From CALKJP01 sp046299555 (GTDB lineage: Bacteria; Bacteroidota; Bacteroidia; JACCXN01): DNA of 64,000 nucleotides. The notes under the pieces are model-generated. The model had not been told where the DNA came from, did not search any database, and saw only the letters and a program-made list of their open reading frames with translations. The translations under genes were made by a program, and so were the position numbers. How positions within the stretch are numbered: the stretch's first letter is position 1; each line of letters opens with the position of its first letter. Shown piece by piece: positions 8,501-16,920 of this stretch. The stretch lies in assembly GCA_046299555.1 (NCBI GenBank), contig JBKBHS010000002.1, forward strand, positions 62,001-126,000. The letters are read 5' to 3'.

Positions 8501-11500
8501 GCTTCTAATTCTCAAACAAATTTAAATAATACCCAAACCGGATCAAATAATCAAACAATAACATCCCAAAATCAAACCCAAACTACAATAAATCAATCCC
8601 AAAATCAAACTAATACTCAAACCAATGTTCAGTCTTCAGCACAAGTAAAGCAGAATGAAGATAATAGCGAAGAAAGTGAAGAGGATGATATAAGTCCGGT
8701 TACAGCAACTAATACACAGGTTGCACAAACAACTACAACACAACAATTAATTGCATCGCCCAATGTGAGTTCTCCGATATTAACTTCACAAGAATATACC
8801 TTTACTGCAGCACAAGCCGAAAATAAACGTTCACAAGGACATGCATTAGAAGCTGAATTGTTAAGCAGAAGAGCTCAGAAATTAAGAGATGATGCAGCTG
8901 CAATGACATCAGAAGAGGAGCGAAAAGCCGCATTTAGAGAAGCTGATGAATTAGATAAGAAAGCTGAAGAAAAACTCGTAGAGTCGGCATTAGCTGCCGC
9001 AAAAGCCAATCAGGCAGAATATTTGAATTTAGAGTCAGTTATTTCTAATACAGCATTAAAAATTACCAATAAAAATGCTCCTGAAGTAGATATGGCTTCA
9101 CTCTTAAGAGAAGAAGCACAATATTATTTTAACGAAGCCAAAATAATGCGCGAAAGAGGCTTAAATAGTGATAATAGCACATCTAAACTAAATGCTCTTG
9201 AAAGAGCCAATATTATTGAAAAAGATGCCATTGAAAAACAGCAGCGTTCGTTAGAATTATATGCCAAAGCTGCCAATATGAATGTGGAACAAGCACTTGC
9301 TTTAAGTAATGTTTCAACTGATACAAATATTCAAAATCAAAATGTAAATAGTAATACTACTGCTTCAAGCAAAAAATTACAATCAAATCAAACTAATGTT
9401 CAAACACAAGTTGCAACAAATAATAATACAGCTTCAAATATTCAAAATACAACTTTACCAACAACATCACAAAACACAAATTTTGTTGCTCAAACATCAT
9501 CTATATCAACACCAAATACTACAACTCAAACACTATCATCTCTAAATTCCAATCAAGAACAGCAAAAGAGAAATCAGCGTATAGCTCAGTTAGAACAACA
9601 AATTGAAGAAGAACAAAAATCTATAGATGCATTAGAAGAAGAAGCAAATGATTTGGATAAAGAAGCAGCAGATTTAAAAAAGAAAGCCGAAGAAACTAAA
9701 AAGAAAAAAGACAGAGCAGTTGCCGAAGAAATTTATCGTGCTAAAAATGAAGAGGCTATTGCCAAAAGAAATGATTTAATAAAAGCTAACGATAACTTAG
9801 AAAAATTAAAAGAAGAATTAAATGAATTAAAATCTCAATCTAACACAGAACTTGTTCAAAATAATCAAACCACTAAATCAACTATTCAAAATAGAATTGA
9901 AGAGGAAGAAAATGAAGAAGAAGAGGATGATGTTTATAATGATACAAGGCCAAAATCAAATAATGTTATTATAAATACTAATGAACTTGTAAATACAAAT
10001 TCAACGAATACTTCTAATAACAATCAATCAATAAATATTAATACCAATAAGCAATTGAGTCCATCTGAAGCAGCAAGAATAGGAGCCTCAAACGAGTGGA
10101 AACAGTATTATTCATTATTAAGTAATTCTGAAGCTGCATCAAAGAAAGCAGAAATAGAAAAACAAGAAGCCATTAATTTTAGAAAAGAAGCTTTTGCGTT
10201 AAATCAAAAGGTTGAAGAATTAAACGAGAAAGCTGAAGATTTAGAAGATGATGAAGAGAAAGAAGAAATACTTGCAAATGCTAAACAAATTGAAGAACAA
10301 GCAAATTCAAAATTAACTCAAGCTGATGCAAAGGAGAATTCATTAAAACAAAACGAAAATTTAGCAAAAGAATTAAAAATGCAAGCTGATGCTTATTTGA
10401 ATTCACTTAATCCTGCTACACAAGAAAATTTAATAGCATATTCAAATATGCAAAATGCAGCCAATGTTCCTTCAAGTCAATCAATATCCAATACAACTTC
10501 TAATACTTCAATAGCGGCAAATACCTCCAAGAATCTTCAAATTGATTCATCGAATAAATCTTCAAATTTAAATTCAACTTATTCAACTAATAATACGATT
10601 AATTCTGTTCCTAAAAAGTATGAAATTCCAAAACAGCTGAACGAAGAAATTTTTGACCGTACCAATGCGGTTGTATATAATGAATCAAATCCTATTCCAA
10701 TCGATGTTGAAATGCCGGAAGGTTTAATATTCAAAGTTCAAGTTGGAGCTTTTAGAAATAGAATCCCACAAGATTTATTTAAAGGTTTTGCTCCGGTTAC
10801 CGGTGAAACTACACCTTCTGGATTAACGAGATATACTGCAGGGTTTTTCAAAGCATTTGAAACGGCTGATTTAGCAAAAGAGGTAATTAAAGGTTATGGT
10901 TATCAAGATGCTTTTGTGGTTGCTTTTTATAACGGTAAACGTATTTCAATAAATGAAGCACGACAAATTTTGAAAAATCAAGGAGTGGTATCTTCTGTTT
11001 CAGCACCATTAACAAATAATCAAAACAATGTTCAAGCAACAAATACTCAAACTCAAATAATTTCCTTAAATAATCAAACTACAACAACTAATAATAATGT
11101 TGCTATTGATAATACTATTGTTAATGAACCACCTTTAATTAACGAACCAGGTGCAGCTCCATTCAGAATGGTTGAGCAAATGCAAGGATTGCTATATACT
11201 GTTCAATGTGGTGTATATACGCGTCCGGTTCCGCCTTCACAATTATTTAATATTCAACCCTTGTTAGTTGAAAAAACTTCAAATGGTTTGCTACGCTATA
11301 CTTCAGGAGTATATAATGATATTAATACAGCTGTACAAGCCAAAAACAGAATAGTAGAGTTTGGAATAAAAGATGCTTTTGTAACCGCTTATTACAATGG
11401 CAAACGTATAAGTATTTCAGAAGCAAGAGCACTTCAAACATCAAATGGCAACAGTATTTTTGTTAATAGTTCAGATTTAAATAAAATGCCTTATCAGTCA

Positions 11501-11998
11501 ACTAATGCTGTTATAAACGATAATAGAAGTGTAGTATCAAATAATAATTCAAATTCATCAATAACAAATACAACTAATTCAAATGTATCTAATGCTACAA
11601 AACAGCCTGTAACCGTTCAAGGCTTGGTTACATCTAATCAAAATGTTGATAATACCAAAACGGTATATAAAGTTCAAATTGGTGCATTTAAAGAAGAAGT
11701 TCCGATTGAAATAGCTATAATTTATATGCGATTAGCTTCTAAAGGAATCAATTATCGTTTGCGTGAAGACGGTTTTACCGTTTACACTGTTGGCGCAACC
11801 AATAGTCTTGAAGAAGCTAATCGCTTAAAACAAGAAGTAATAAACGAAGGAATTACGGATGCCTTTCTTGTAGCTTTTCAAAATGATAAGCAAGTTCCAA
11901 TAATTGGTACAATAAATAATAATAATACTGAAATAAAAGTTATTAATCCTGTAAATGAAGAAGAAGATGAAACCAACGATGAAAATGAAGATGAATAG
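5567..11998 (+). CDS. Giant secreted TPR/PD40/coiled-coil protein with three SPOR-like C-terminal repeats
   Basis: The 2143-residue protein starts with a signal peptide (residues 1-25). Residues 27-135 look like TPR repeats (ELFLEGEYVQAYPLYSQLL). About 210-350 is a PD40/WD40-like propeller with typical lines such as GGEIFYSSYGDNDKNGKDIY and GYDVFKST. About 355-440 resembles a carboxypeptidase-regulatory beta domain. Then more than 1200 residues alternate Ala/Glu/Lys-rich coiled coils with Asn/Gln/Thr/Ser-rich linkers and acidic patches. Three SPOR-like repeats close it, near 1715-1805, 1870-1960 and 2030-2115, each opening with a YKVQIGAF-like strand. The front matches the PorE-like layout of T9SS-associated proteins, where an OmpA domain would normally follow. 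SPOR domains bind bare peptidoglycan glycan strands, so an envelope-scaffold role is inferred. clpS overlaps its end. Confidence 0.75.
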   Translation: MNIKIPVGHYIHIIIFIFISFNGFNQTNFKSEADLKKKADELFLEGEYVQAYPLYSQLLSLYPKDHFYNFRFGACVIYADKDKEKAIKYLEYAVSKTDIDVEAHFFLGKAYHINYRFDDAIKSYTNFKNKAGNKKRKLLNPDREIEMCENGKKLLSNITDIIVIEKKEVPRSDFFRSYETGKFGGKILAKPDELKSSYDKKIKESSVIFVPNTTGGEIFYSSYGDNDKNGKDIYKVKRLPNGEFSSPQNIGSPINTPYDEEYPILHPNGRILYFCSKGHNSMGGYDVFKSTFDVATQTWSTPINLDFAINTPDDDILFIADENNEEAYFSSTRSSIGSNIGVYKILMVRKPVDLITIKGNFKHFDEDYDKPVKISVRTLNDNTEIASVTTNTENGEYLINIPKGAKYKFLIEGEGFATQSGVVDVPNMENPRPLKQEMELVNINGEARLMIKNLFDEEITDFAYTPPIDVIRKKARLDVNYNEEEAKRLKEKQTLSQSIAATENKNSNKSSTADKTTENTSVSTSSFTNQQIIEMAKSDVEDLKKEAAALREEADFAYAFAKLKSEDSRNNSSPLSEQYAKEAVLAYNLAIEIDNQATAKEKEAQKAEKYAAEIEKAIKSNSNKEALNILEKQRQELSSDKTEEFGVEGALASLREKANKKRAEAERYETKANESKEDADAIQIEIKAKEAEIAKTKDNTQKEKLNEELKDLKTEYEAVKKQSENFASRSEELRKEAANMEYDVELLTKLLDTYKNEADDAIYADLSTEQKAGLKSDINLLQDKAKQAEQFKLAAANNNSNNTIAVSQQNSISTTSENSNNINKNNQNIPYKHSHLNEDGSIADYHTAYLDDLDKVATIENEFEKNASIATINNNWANTIQAEITYRNENLSKLSKKERKAEEQKIANLELQRDEKRKAASEAQAIVQQLFAATSQKANESNNNTQVAEANKQQPVTNEEQEEEEEDEEVEKVNTNAIASNSQTNLNNTQTGSNNQTITSQNQTQTTINQSQNQTNTQTNVQSSAQVKQNEDNSEESEEDDISPVTATNTQVAQTTTTQQLIASPNVSSPILTSQEYTFTAAQAENKRSQGHALEAELLSRRAQKLRDDAAAMTSEEERKAAFREADELDKKAEEKLVESALAAAKANQAEYLNLESVISNTALKITNKNAPEVDMASLLREEAQYYFNEAKIMRERGLNSDNSTSKLNALERANIIEKDAIEKQQRSLELYAKAANMNVEQALALSNVSTDTNIQNQNVNSNTTASSKKLQSNQTNVQTQVATNNNTASNIQNTTLPTTSQNTNFVAQTSSISTPNTTTQTLSSLNSNQEQQKRNQRIAQLEQQIEEEQKSIDALEEEANDLDKEAADLKKKAEETKKKKDRAVAEEIYRAKNEEAIAKRNDLIKANDNLEKLKEELNELKSQSNTELVQNNQTTKSTIQNRIEEEENEEEEDDVYNDTRPKSNNVIINTNELVNTNSTNTSNNNQSININTNKQLSPSEAARIGASNEWKQYYSLLSNSEAASKKAEIEKQEAINFRKEAFALNQKVEELNEKAEDLEDDEEKEEILANAKQIEEQANSKLTQADAKENSLKQNENLAKELKMQADAYLNSLNPATQENLIAYSNMQNAANVPSSQSISNTTSNTSIAANTSKNLQIDSSNKSSNLNSTYSTNNTINSVPKKYEIPKQLNEEIFDRTNAVVYNESNPIPIDVEMPEGLIFKVQVGAFRNRIPQDLFKGFAPVTGETTPSGLTRYTAGFFKAFETADLAKEVIKGYGYQDAFVVAFYNGKRISINEARQILKNQGVVSSVSAPLTNNQNNVQATNTQTQIISLNNQTTTTNNNVAIDNTIVNEPPLINEPGAAPFRMVEQMQGLLYTVQCGVYTRPVPPSQLFNIQPLLVEKTSNGLLRYTSGVYNDINTAVQAKNRIVEFGIKDAFVTAYYNGKRISISEARALQTSNGNSIFVNSSDLNKMPYQSTNAVINDNRSVVSNNNSNSSITNTTNSNVSNATKQPVTVQGLVTSNQNVDNTKTVYKVQIGAFKEEVPIEIAIIYMRLASKGINYRLREDGFTVYTVGATNSLEEANRLKQEVINEGITDAFLVAFQNDKQVPIIGTINNNNTEIKVINPVNEEEDETNDENEDE

Positions 11999-12290
11999 TA
12001 AATTTGTTTTTAAAAATAATTCCGATACAGACACACTGCTTGAAAATGAAATTATTACGAAAGAAGAAAAGTTAAAAAACATTATACTATACAATGATGA
12101 TGTAAATACATTTGATTTTGTAATTGAATCACTGATTGAAATTTGTAATCACGATTTTATTCAAGCAGAACAATGTACCTATTTAGTACATTATACCGGT
12201 AAATGCGCAGTAAAAAGAGGTACTTACAAACAACTTCGTCCATTATGTGAAGCCTTATTAGACAGAGGTTTAACAGCTTCAATCGAATAA
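11991..12290 (+). CDS. clpS: ATP-dependent Clp protease adaptor ClpS
   Basis: ClpS delivers N-degron substrates to ClpAP/ClpCP. The core ILYNDDVNTFDFVIESL matches the family's substrate-binding NDD-T-FV motif, and HYTGKCAVKRG near the C-terminus matches the conserved H-x-G-x-A-x-x-x-G turn. The length of about 99 residues is usual. Several in-frame ATGs lie between 11955 and 11991; the last gives MNSKFVF and overlaps the stop of the preceding gene by only eight bases, while the earlier ones add a Met/Lys repeat that merely reads the other gene's acidic tail out of frame. The chosen start is therefore a judgement. Confidence 0.9.
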   Translation: MNSKFVFKNNSDTDTLLENEIITKEEKLKNIILYNDDVNTFDFVIESLIEICNHDFIQAEQCTYLVHYTGKCAVKRGTYKQLRPLCEALLDRGLTASIE

Positions 12291-12348
12291 ATTTTTCTTA
12301 TTTGATGGTATTATTAAAGTTAAATTTTATAATAGATAGTTTTTTAAA

Positions 12349-13146
12349 ATGAGAAAATATATTGTTGTTTTAACATTAATTGGAATTTTTATTGCATGCA
12401 CCAGAGTACCAATAAGTGGAAGACGTCAGGTAAATTTACTTCCGGAAAGCACTTTGATGAATATGAGTACAAGCAGCTATAGAGAGTTTTTATCAAAAAA
12501 TAATGTTGTAACATCCGGTTCTAATGATGCACAAATGGTAAAAAGAGTGGGAGAAAAAATAAAAGTGGCAGTTGAAACTTTTATGAAACAAAAAAAGCTT
12601 ACTAAACGGATACAAGGATTTAAATGGGAATTTAATTTGGTGCAAGATCCTATTATTAATGCATGGTGTATGCCGGGTGGAAAAGTAGTGGTATATACAG
12701 GTTTATTACCTGTAACACAAAACGAAACAGGACTGGCTGTTGTTATGGGACACGAAATTGCCCATGCCATTGCACGTCATGGAAATGAACGTATGAGCCA
12801 GCAGTTAATTGTGGCTTTGGGAGGAATTGGTTTAGCTGTTGCTTTAGCTGAAAAACCTAAAGAAACACAAGATATATTTCTTGCTTCTTATGGCGTTACA
12901 TCTACCTTAGGAATTTTAAAATATTCTCGAACACATGAAACGGAAGCCGATAAGCTTGGTTTAGTTTTTATGGCTATGGCAGGATACAATCCAAATGAAG
13001 CAATTAGTTTTTGGGAGCGTATGTCAAAAGCAACAGGTGGCGGAAAAGTTCCTGAGTTGTTAAGTACTCATCCCAGCGATGAAACACGTATTAAAAATAT
13101 TAGAGCGTTTTTACCTACAGCAATGAAATATTATAAACCATCATAA
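12349..13146 (+). CDS. M48 family zinc metalloprotease lipoprotein
   Basis: The 265-residue protein is an envelope lipoprotein: the signal peptide ends in IFIAC with Cys17. The mature part holds the M48 zinc motif HEIAH at 135-139 and the downstream third ligand in ETEADKLG. This single-domain layout corresponds to the Oma1/LoiP/YcaL type, which degrades or checks misfolded outer-membrane proteins. The sequence THPSDETRI near the end is also typical. It follows clpS by 58 bases and could belong to the same transcript. Assignment to M48 is sure; the substrate is not known. Confidence 0.9.
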   Translation: MRKYIVVLTLIGIFIACTRVPISGRRQVNLLPESTLMNMSTSSYREFLSKNNVVTSGSNDAQMVKRVGEKIKVAVETFMKQKKLTKRIQGFKWEFNLVQDPIINAWCMPGGKVVVYTGLLPVTQNETGLAVVMGHEIAHAIARHGNERMSQQLIVALGGIGLAVALAEKPKETQDIFLASYGVTSTLGILKYSRTHETEADKLGLVFMAMAGYNPNEAISFWERMSKATGGGKVPELLSTHPSDETRIKNIRAFLPTAMKYYKPS

Positions 13147-13149
13147 ATT

Positions 13150-13180
13150 TTTGTTTTAAACTAAATTTTAGGTAGGTTTG
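13150..13180 (+). promoter_or_regulatory. Consensus Bacteroidota promoter TTTG-N19-TAGGTTTG
   Basis: TTTG at 13150-13153 and TAGGTTTG at 13173-13180 are separated by 19 bases, a full match to the phylum's primary-sigma consensus, 22 bases before the ATG at 13203. Confidence 0.65.
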
Positions 13181-13202
13181 TTTAAATATTAAATTCGATT
13201 TT

Positions 13203-14093
13203 ATGAATAAATTAAAGCTTATACCAATAACAGGGTTGATTATTGTTGCAACTATTATTTTGCAAGCATGTGGAAATCAAAATGAAAATGATATAGTAGA
13301 AGAAACTACTGATCAAACAGAACCGGAACAAAAAAATGAGAATATTTTTTATGCCTTACCATCTCCTTTACAATTAGGTAAAATTTTACAAAGAGCGGGT
13401 GCTGCATTTGATAAAACATTGTTAAATAAAACAGAAAATGTAGCTAATTACACAACAACATCAGCCAAAGCCTTAAATTTAGGAGTGTATGGTGCTGATT
13501 TAAGTTATGCCGCTATTTTTGACCAATCTCAAGAAATCATCAATTATTTGAATGCATCTAAAAAATTAGCTGACGAATTAGGAGCTTCGTCTGTTTATTC
13601 AGCCGATATTGTAAAACGTATTGAAGTTAACAGCGGTAAAAGAGATTCTATTTTACCTTTATTAGGAGAAATTTTACTGAATTCTAACGAAGCTTTTAAA
13701 GAAAATGAACAAAAAAATATTGCTGCCTTAGTAGCGGCTGGAGGTTTTATAGAAGGCTTATATATAGGTACAAAAGTTATTGAAAAAGCAAAAGATAAAG
13801 ATCCTATTATTCAACGAATTGCAGAGCTTAAAGGTTCTTTAGATAATATGATACAAATATTAGAAAATCATAAGAACAACGAAGATATTACAGACATTAT
13901 GTATGATTTAAAAGCAATTCTCTCAATTTATAATGAGTCAGAAACACAGCAAATAGCAACTGAAGTAATATCTGATACTACTACTAAAACGGCAACTATT
14001 GGTGGAGGAGTAAACTATTCGTTAAATGATGAGCAGTTTAAAAAGATAAGTGAATTAGCTCATGCGCTAAGAAACAAGATTGTTAATAAATAA
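13203..14093 (+). CDS. Lipoprotein of unknown function
   Basis: The 296-residue product has a lipoprotein signal (IILQAC, Cys23) followed by an acidic linker of about 25 residues. The remaining 240 residues are predicted to be nearly all helical (LGKILQRAGAAFDKTLL, ELGASSVYSADIVKRIE, EIAHALR-like heptads at the end). No catalytic motif is visible and I do not recognise the family with certainty. It has its own strong promoter and is followed 19 bases later by a small secreted protein, with which it probably forms a pair. Confidence 0.7.
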   Translation: MNKLKLIPITGLIIVATIILQACGNQNENDIVEETTDQTEPEQKNENIFYALPSPLQLGKILQRAGAAFDKTLLNKTENVANYTTTSAKALNLGVYGADLSYAAIFDQSQEIINYLNASKKLADELGASSVYSADIVKRIEVNSGKRDSILPLLGEILLNSNEAFKENEQKNIAALVAAGGFIEGLYIGTKVIEKAKDKDPIIQRIAELKGSLDNMIQILENHKNNEDITDIMYDLKAILSIYNESETQQIATEVISDTTTKTATIGGGVNYSLNDEQFKKISELAHALRNKIVNK

Positions 14094-14097
14094 ATAA

Positions 14098-14105
14098 GGG
14101 AGGAA
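14098..14105 (+). promoter_or_regulatory. Strong Shine-Dalgarno sequence, unusual for this genome
   Basis: GGGAGGAA lies about 8 bases before the ATG at 14113. Most starts in this window lack any SD-like purine run of this strength. Confidence 0.6.
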
Positions 14106-14112
14106 TCATAAT

Positions 14113-14544
14113 ATGAATAAATTAATATTCTCAACTATATTTTTTACGTTTACTCTTATAGGTTTAGAGGTTTCAGCGCAATGTAATGCATTTACAAAAA
14201 GCAAATGCACACCTAAGGTTAAACCTTATAATAATATTGAACAGATGCACTCTACAACATTATTGTCAAACGACAAGTTAAAATTGAACATGACATTTTA
14301 CTATGGTGATGAGTATCGTATTTTAATTTGTGCTGACGAGAAATTGGGTAAACTCACTATGAATTTAAAAGATAAAAATAATAAAGTAGTTTTTACTACC
14401 AGTGGTTATGGTTCTATTCAATGGGATTTTAATGTACAAGCAACACAAGAATTAACCTTAGAAGTAATAACAGCACCTGCTCCCAAAGGCGAAGAAATTG
14501 ACAGAAGTGGATGTGTATCGGTTGTTACAGCAATTATGCTTTAA
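14113..14544 (+). CDS. Small secreted protein of unknown function
   Basis: The 143-residue product has a signal peptide with probable cleavage at EVSAQ|C, giving a mature protein of about 120 residues with several cysteines (CNAFTKSKC, ILICADEK, SGCVSV) that could form disulphides. The mature part looks beta-rich (KLTMNLKDKNNKVVFTTSG). It follows the lipoprotein gene by 19 bases and has a classical Shine-Dalgarno sequence, so high translation relative to its operon partner is plausible. The transcript ends at a strong palindrome. Function is unknown. Confidence 0.7.
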   Translation: MNKLIFSTIFFTFTLIGLEVSAQCNAFTKSKCTPKVKPYNNIEQMHSTTLLSNDKLKLNMTFYYGDEYRILICADEKLGKLTMNLKDKNNKVVFTTSGYGSIQWDFNVQATQELTLEVITAPAPKGEEIDRSGCVSVVTAIML

Positions 14545-14560
14545 AAGCAAACTTTATAAA

Positions 14561-14598
14561 AATAATAAATCCCGGAAAATTTTCCGGGATTTATTATT
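14561..14598. terminator. Perfect 19-bp palindrome, bidirectional terminator
   Basis: The arms 14561-14579 and 14580-14598 are exact reverse complements around a CCCGGAAAA/TTTTCCGGG core, flanked by A/T-rich ends. It sits between two convergent genes and can serve both strands. Confidence 0.8.
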
Positions 14599-14672
14599 TA
14601 AAAGTTAACGTTTAAAATTCTTATTACTGATTTTTGAACTTTTATTTTTTAATCTCTAAAATTCCAGAAGTT

Positions 14673-16820
14673 TTAGTTTAGCGTTTGCATTCTAATTAAT
14701 CCACGTTTTCTTAATAATGGATCTATAGAAGGTTCCTTACCTCTAAAACGTTTATACAACTCCATAGGATCGGCCGAACCTCCTTTTTCTAAAATATTTT
14801 TACGAAATGCTTGTGCTGTTTTTTGATCAAATAATGCAGTTTCTTTAAATGCTTCAAAAGCATCGCTATCAAGCACTCCTGACCAAATGTAACTATAATA
14901 TCCTGCCGAATAGCCACCGGCAAATATATGATTGAAGTAAGTACTTCTATATCGTGGAATAATCTCATCTATTAATCCGAGTTTCTGCATAGTGTTTTTT
15001 TCAAACTCATTAGGATCAATATTGATAGGTTCTTTTATACTATGATATTCTAAATCTAATAATGATGCGGCTAAATATTCTGTTGTTGCAAAGCCTTGTC
15101 CGTATTTGCTGCTTTTTTGCATTTTTTCAATTAAAGCATCAGGTATTACTTCTCCTGTTTTATAATGTTTAGCAAACATTTTTAGCACAGCGGGTTCTGC
15201 AGCCCAATTTTCCATAATTTGCGATGGTAATTCTACAAAATCAGTTGGCACGTTTGTTCCTGCTAACTGATTATAGTTTACATTCGATAATAGTCCATGC
15301 AGTGCATGTCCAAACTCATGAAAAAATGTTTCTACTTCGTCAAAATTTAAAAGGGCAGGAGTTTCTGCGGTTGGTTTTGAAAAATTACATACAATGGAAA
15401 TAACAGGCGCAACACGTTTGCCATTTACCATTTTTTGATCGCTATAACTTGTCATCCATGCTCCGCCTCTTTTACTTGGGCGAGGATGAAAATCCATGTA
15501 TAAAATACCAATATGTGTACCGTCTTTTTCTAATACTTGATAAGCTGTAACATCTTCATGATATTTTGGTATATCTGTTAATTCTTTAAATGTAATGCCG
15601 TATAAATTATTACAAACCGTAAAAATACCGTCTCTTACAGTATTTAAGCTAAAATATGGTTTTAATTCTTGTTCGTTTAAATCATATTTTTCTTTTCTAA
15701 CTTTTTCGGCATAGTATCTCCAGTCGTAAGGTTGTAATTTCCCTTTAATACCTTCTTTGTTCATTAATTCTTGTAGTTCTTTAGCTTCGGCTTTAGCAAC
15801 TTCTAATGCAGGAGTCCATAAATCATTTAAAAGTTTATACACATTTTCAGGCTTTTTAGACATTTGTTCCTCATGTACATAATGTGCATAAGTTTCGTAT
15901 CCTAATAATTGAGCTTTTTGTTGTCTTAGATTTACAAGTTTTAAAATTATATCTTTATTATCGTTTTTATTATTGTTGTTTCCTTTATTTTTATAGGCAT
16001 TCCAAATTTTTTCTCTTAATTCTCGATTTTCTGCATATTGTAAAAATGGCATAACACTTGGATTTTGAAGTGTAAATACCCATTTTCCTTCCATTCCGGC
16101 TGCTTTAGCATCTTCGGAAGCTGCATAAATTAATTCTTCAGGTAATCCTTTTAATTGATTTTTATCTTCAACAATCAATTTAAATTCGTTTACTTCTGCT
16201 AATGTATTTTGACCGAATTTAATGGTAAGTTTAGAAATTTCTTGATTTATTTCGCTTAATTTAGCTTTATCCGCATCGTTGAGTTTAGCCCCATTTCTCA
16301 CAAATGCTTTATAATTTTTTTCTAATAATTTAGCTTGTTCTTCTGTTAAATTTAATTTTTCTTTTTGTTCCCAAACAGCATTTACACGTTCAAATAATTT
16401 TGTATTCATGTAAATTTCGTCATTGTGTTTTGAATATAAAGGCCCAATTTCTGATTCTAATAGGTCTAAGGTATCGTTTGTGTTGGCAGAAGTTAGATTA
16501 AAAAATACATTAGAAACCCTGTTTAATAATTGGCCGGCACGGTCAAGTGCAACTATAGTATTTTCAAATGTAGGTTTTTCAGAATTATTAATGATGGCTT
16601 CAATTTCTTGCTTATGTTGCTTAAAACCTTCTTCAAAAGCAGGCTTGTAATGTTCAACTTTTATTAAATTAAAAGGAGGAACACCAAAAGGGGTGTCGAA
16701 TTCTTTAAAAAATGGATTCATCGAATTATCATTATTATTTTTTGTTTCTTCATGTTTATTGCAGGCAATAAAAATAGATGTGCAAGCAATTATTAATCCT
16801 GTTTTTATTATTGTTTTCAT
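14673..16820 (-). CDS. dcp: M3 family peptidyl-dipeptidase (Dcp-like), lipoprotein
   Basis: The 715-residue protein is an M3 zinc metallopeptidase that removes dipeptides from peptide C-termini. The signal peptide ends in IFIAC (Cys20), so it is a lipoprotein facing the periplasm or surface rather than a cytoplasmic enzyme as in E. coli. The zinc motif HEFGH is at 501-505, followed by the downstream ENWAAEP helix with the third ligand Glu. The C-terminal YYSYIWSGVLDSDAFEAF block is characteristic of Dcp/oligopeptidase A. Length is normal. It is transcribed alone. Confidence 0.92.
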   Translation of the reverse strand: MKTIIKTGLIIACTSIFIACNKHEETKNNNDNSMNPFFKEFDTPFGVPPFNLIKVEHYKPAFEEGFKQHKQEIEAIINNSEKPTFENTIVALDRAGQLLNRVSNVFFNLTSANTNDTLDLLESEIGPLYSKHNDEIYMNTKLFERVNAVWEQKEKLNLTEEQAKLLEKNYKAFVRNGAKLNDADKAKLSEINQEISKLTIKFGQNTLAEVNEFKLIVEDKNQLKGLPEELIYAASEDAKAAGMEGKWVFTLQNPSVMPFLQYAENRELREKIWNAYKNKGNNNNKNDNKDIILKLVNLRQQKAQLLGYETYAHYVHEEQMSKKPENVYKLLNDLWTPALEVAKAEAKELQELMNKEGIKGKLQPYDWRYYAEKVRKEKYDLNEQELKPYFSLNTVRDGIFTVCNNLYGITFKELTDIPKYHEDVTAYQVLEKDGTHIGILYMDFHPRPSKRGGAWMTSYSDQKMVNGKRVAPVISIVCNFSKPTAETPALLNFDEVETFFHEFGHALHGLLSNVNYNQLAGTNVPTDFVELPSQIMENWAAEPAVLKMFAKHYKTGEVIPDALIEKMQKSSKYGQGFATTEYLAASLLDLEYHSIKEPINIDPNEFEKNTMQKLGLIDEIIPRYRSTYFNHIFAGGYSAGYYSYIWSGVLDSDAFEAFKETALFDQKTAQAFRKNILEKGGSADPMELYKRFRGKEPSIDPLLRKRGLIRMQTLN

Positions 16821-16866
16821 TATTAAATTTTTAAAAAGGCCTGTAAAAATAGTATTTTTTATGCAA

Positions 16867-16897
16867 TTGCATATTCCGCTAAAATCATGTAGGTTTG
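16867..16897 (+). promoter_or_regulatory. Promoter TTG-N20-TAGGTTTG for ychF
   Basis: TTG at 16867-16869 is followed 20 bases later by TAGGTTTG at 16890-16897, 23 bases before the ychF ATG. Confidence 0.6.
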
Positions 16898-16920
16898 CCC
16901 CCCGATAAAATTAATATTTC

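Noticed and set aside
11825..12094. 89-codon minus-strand ORF over the clpS start
   Set aside because: It is antisense to two confident genes, is very Phe/Ile-rich and has no promoter.
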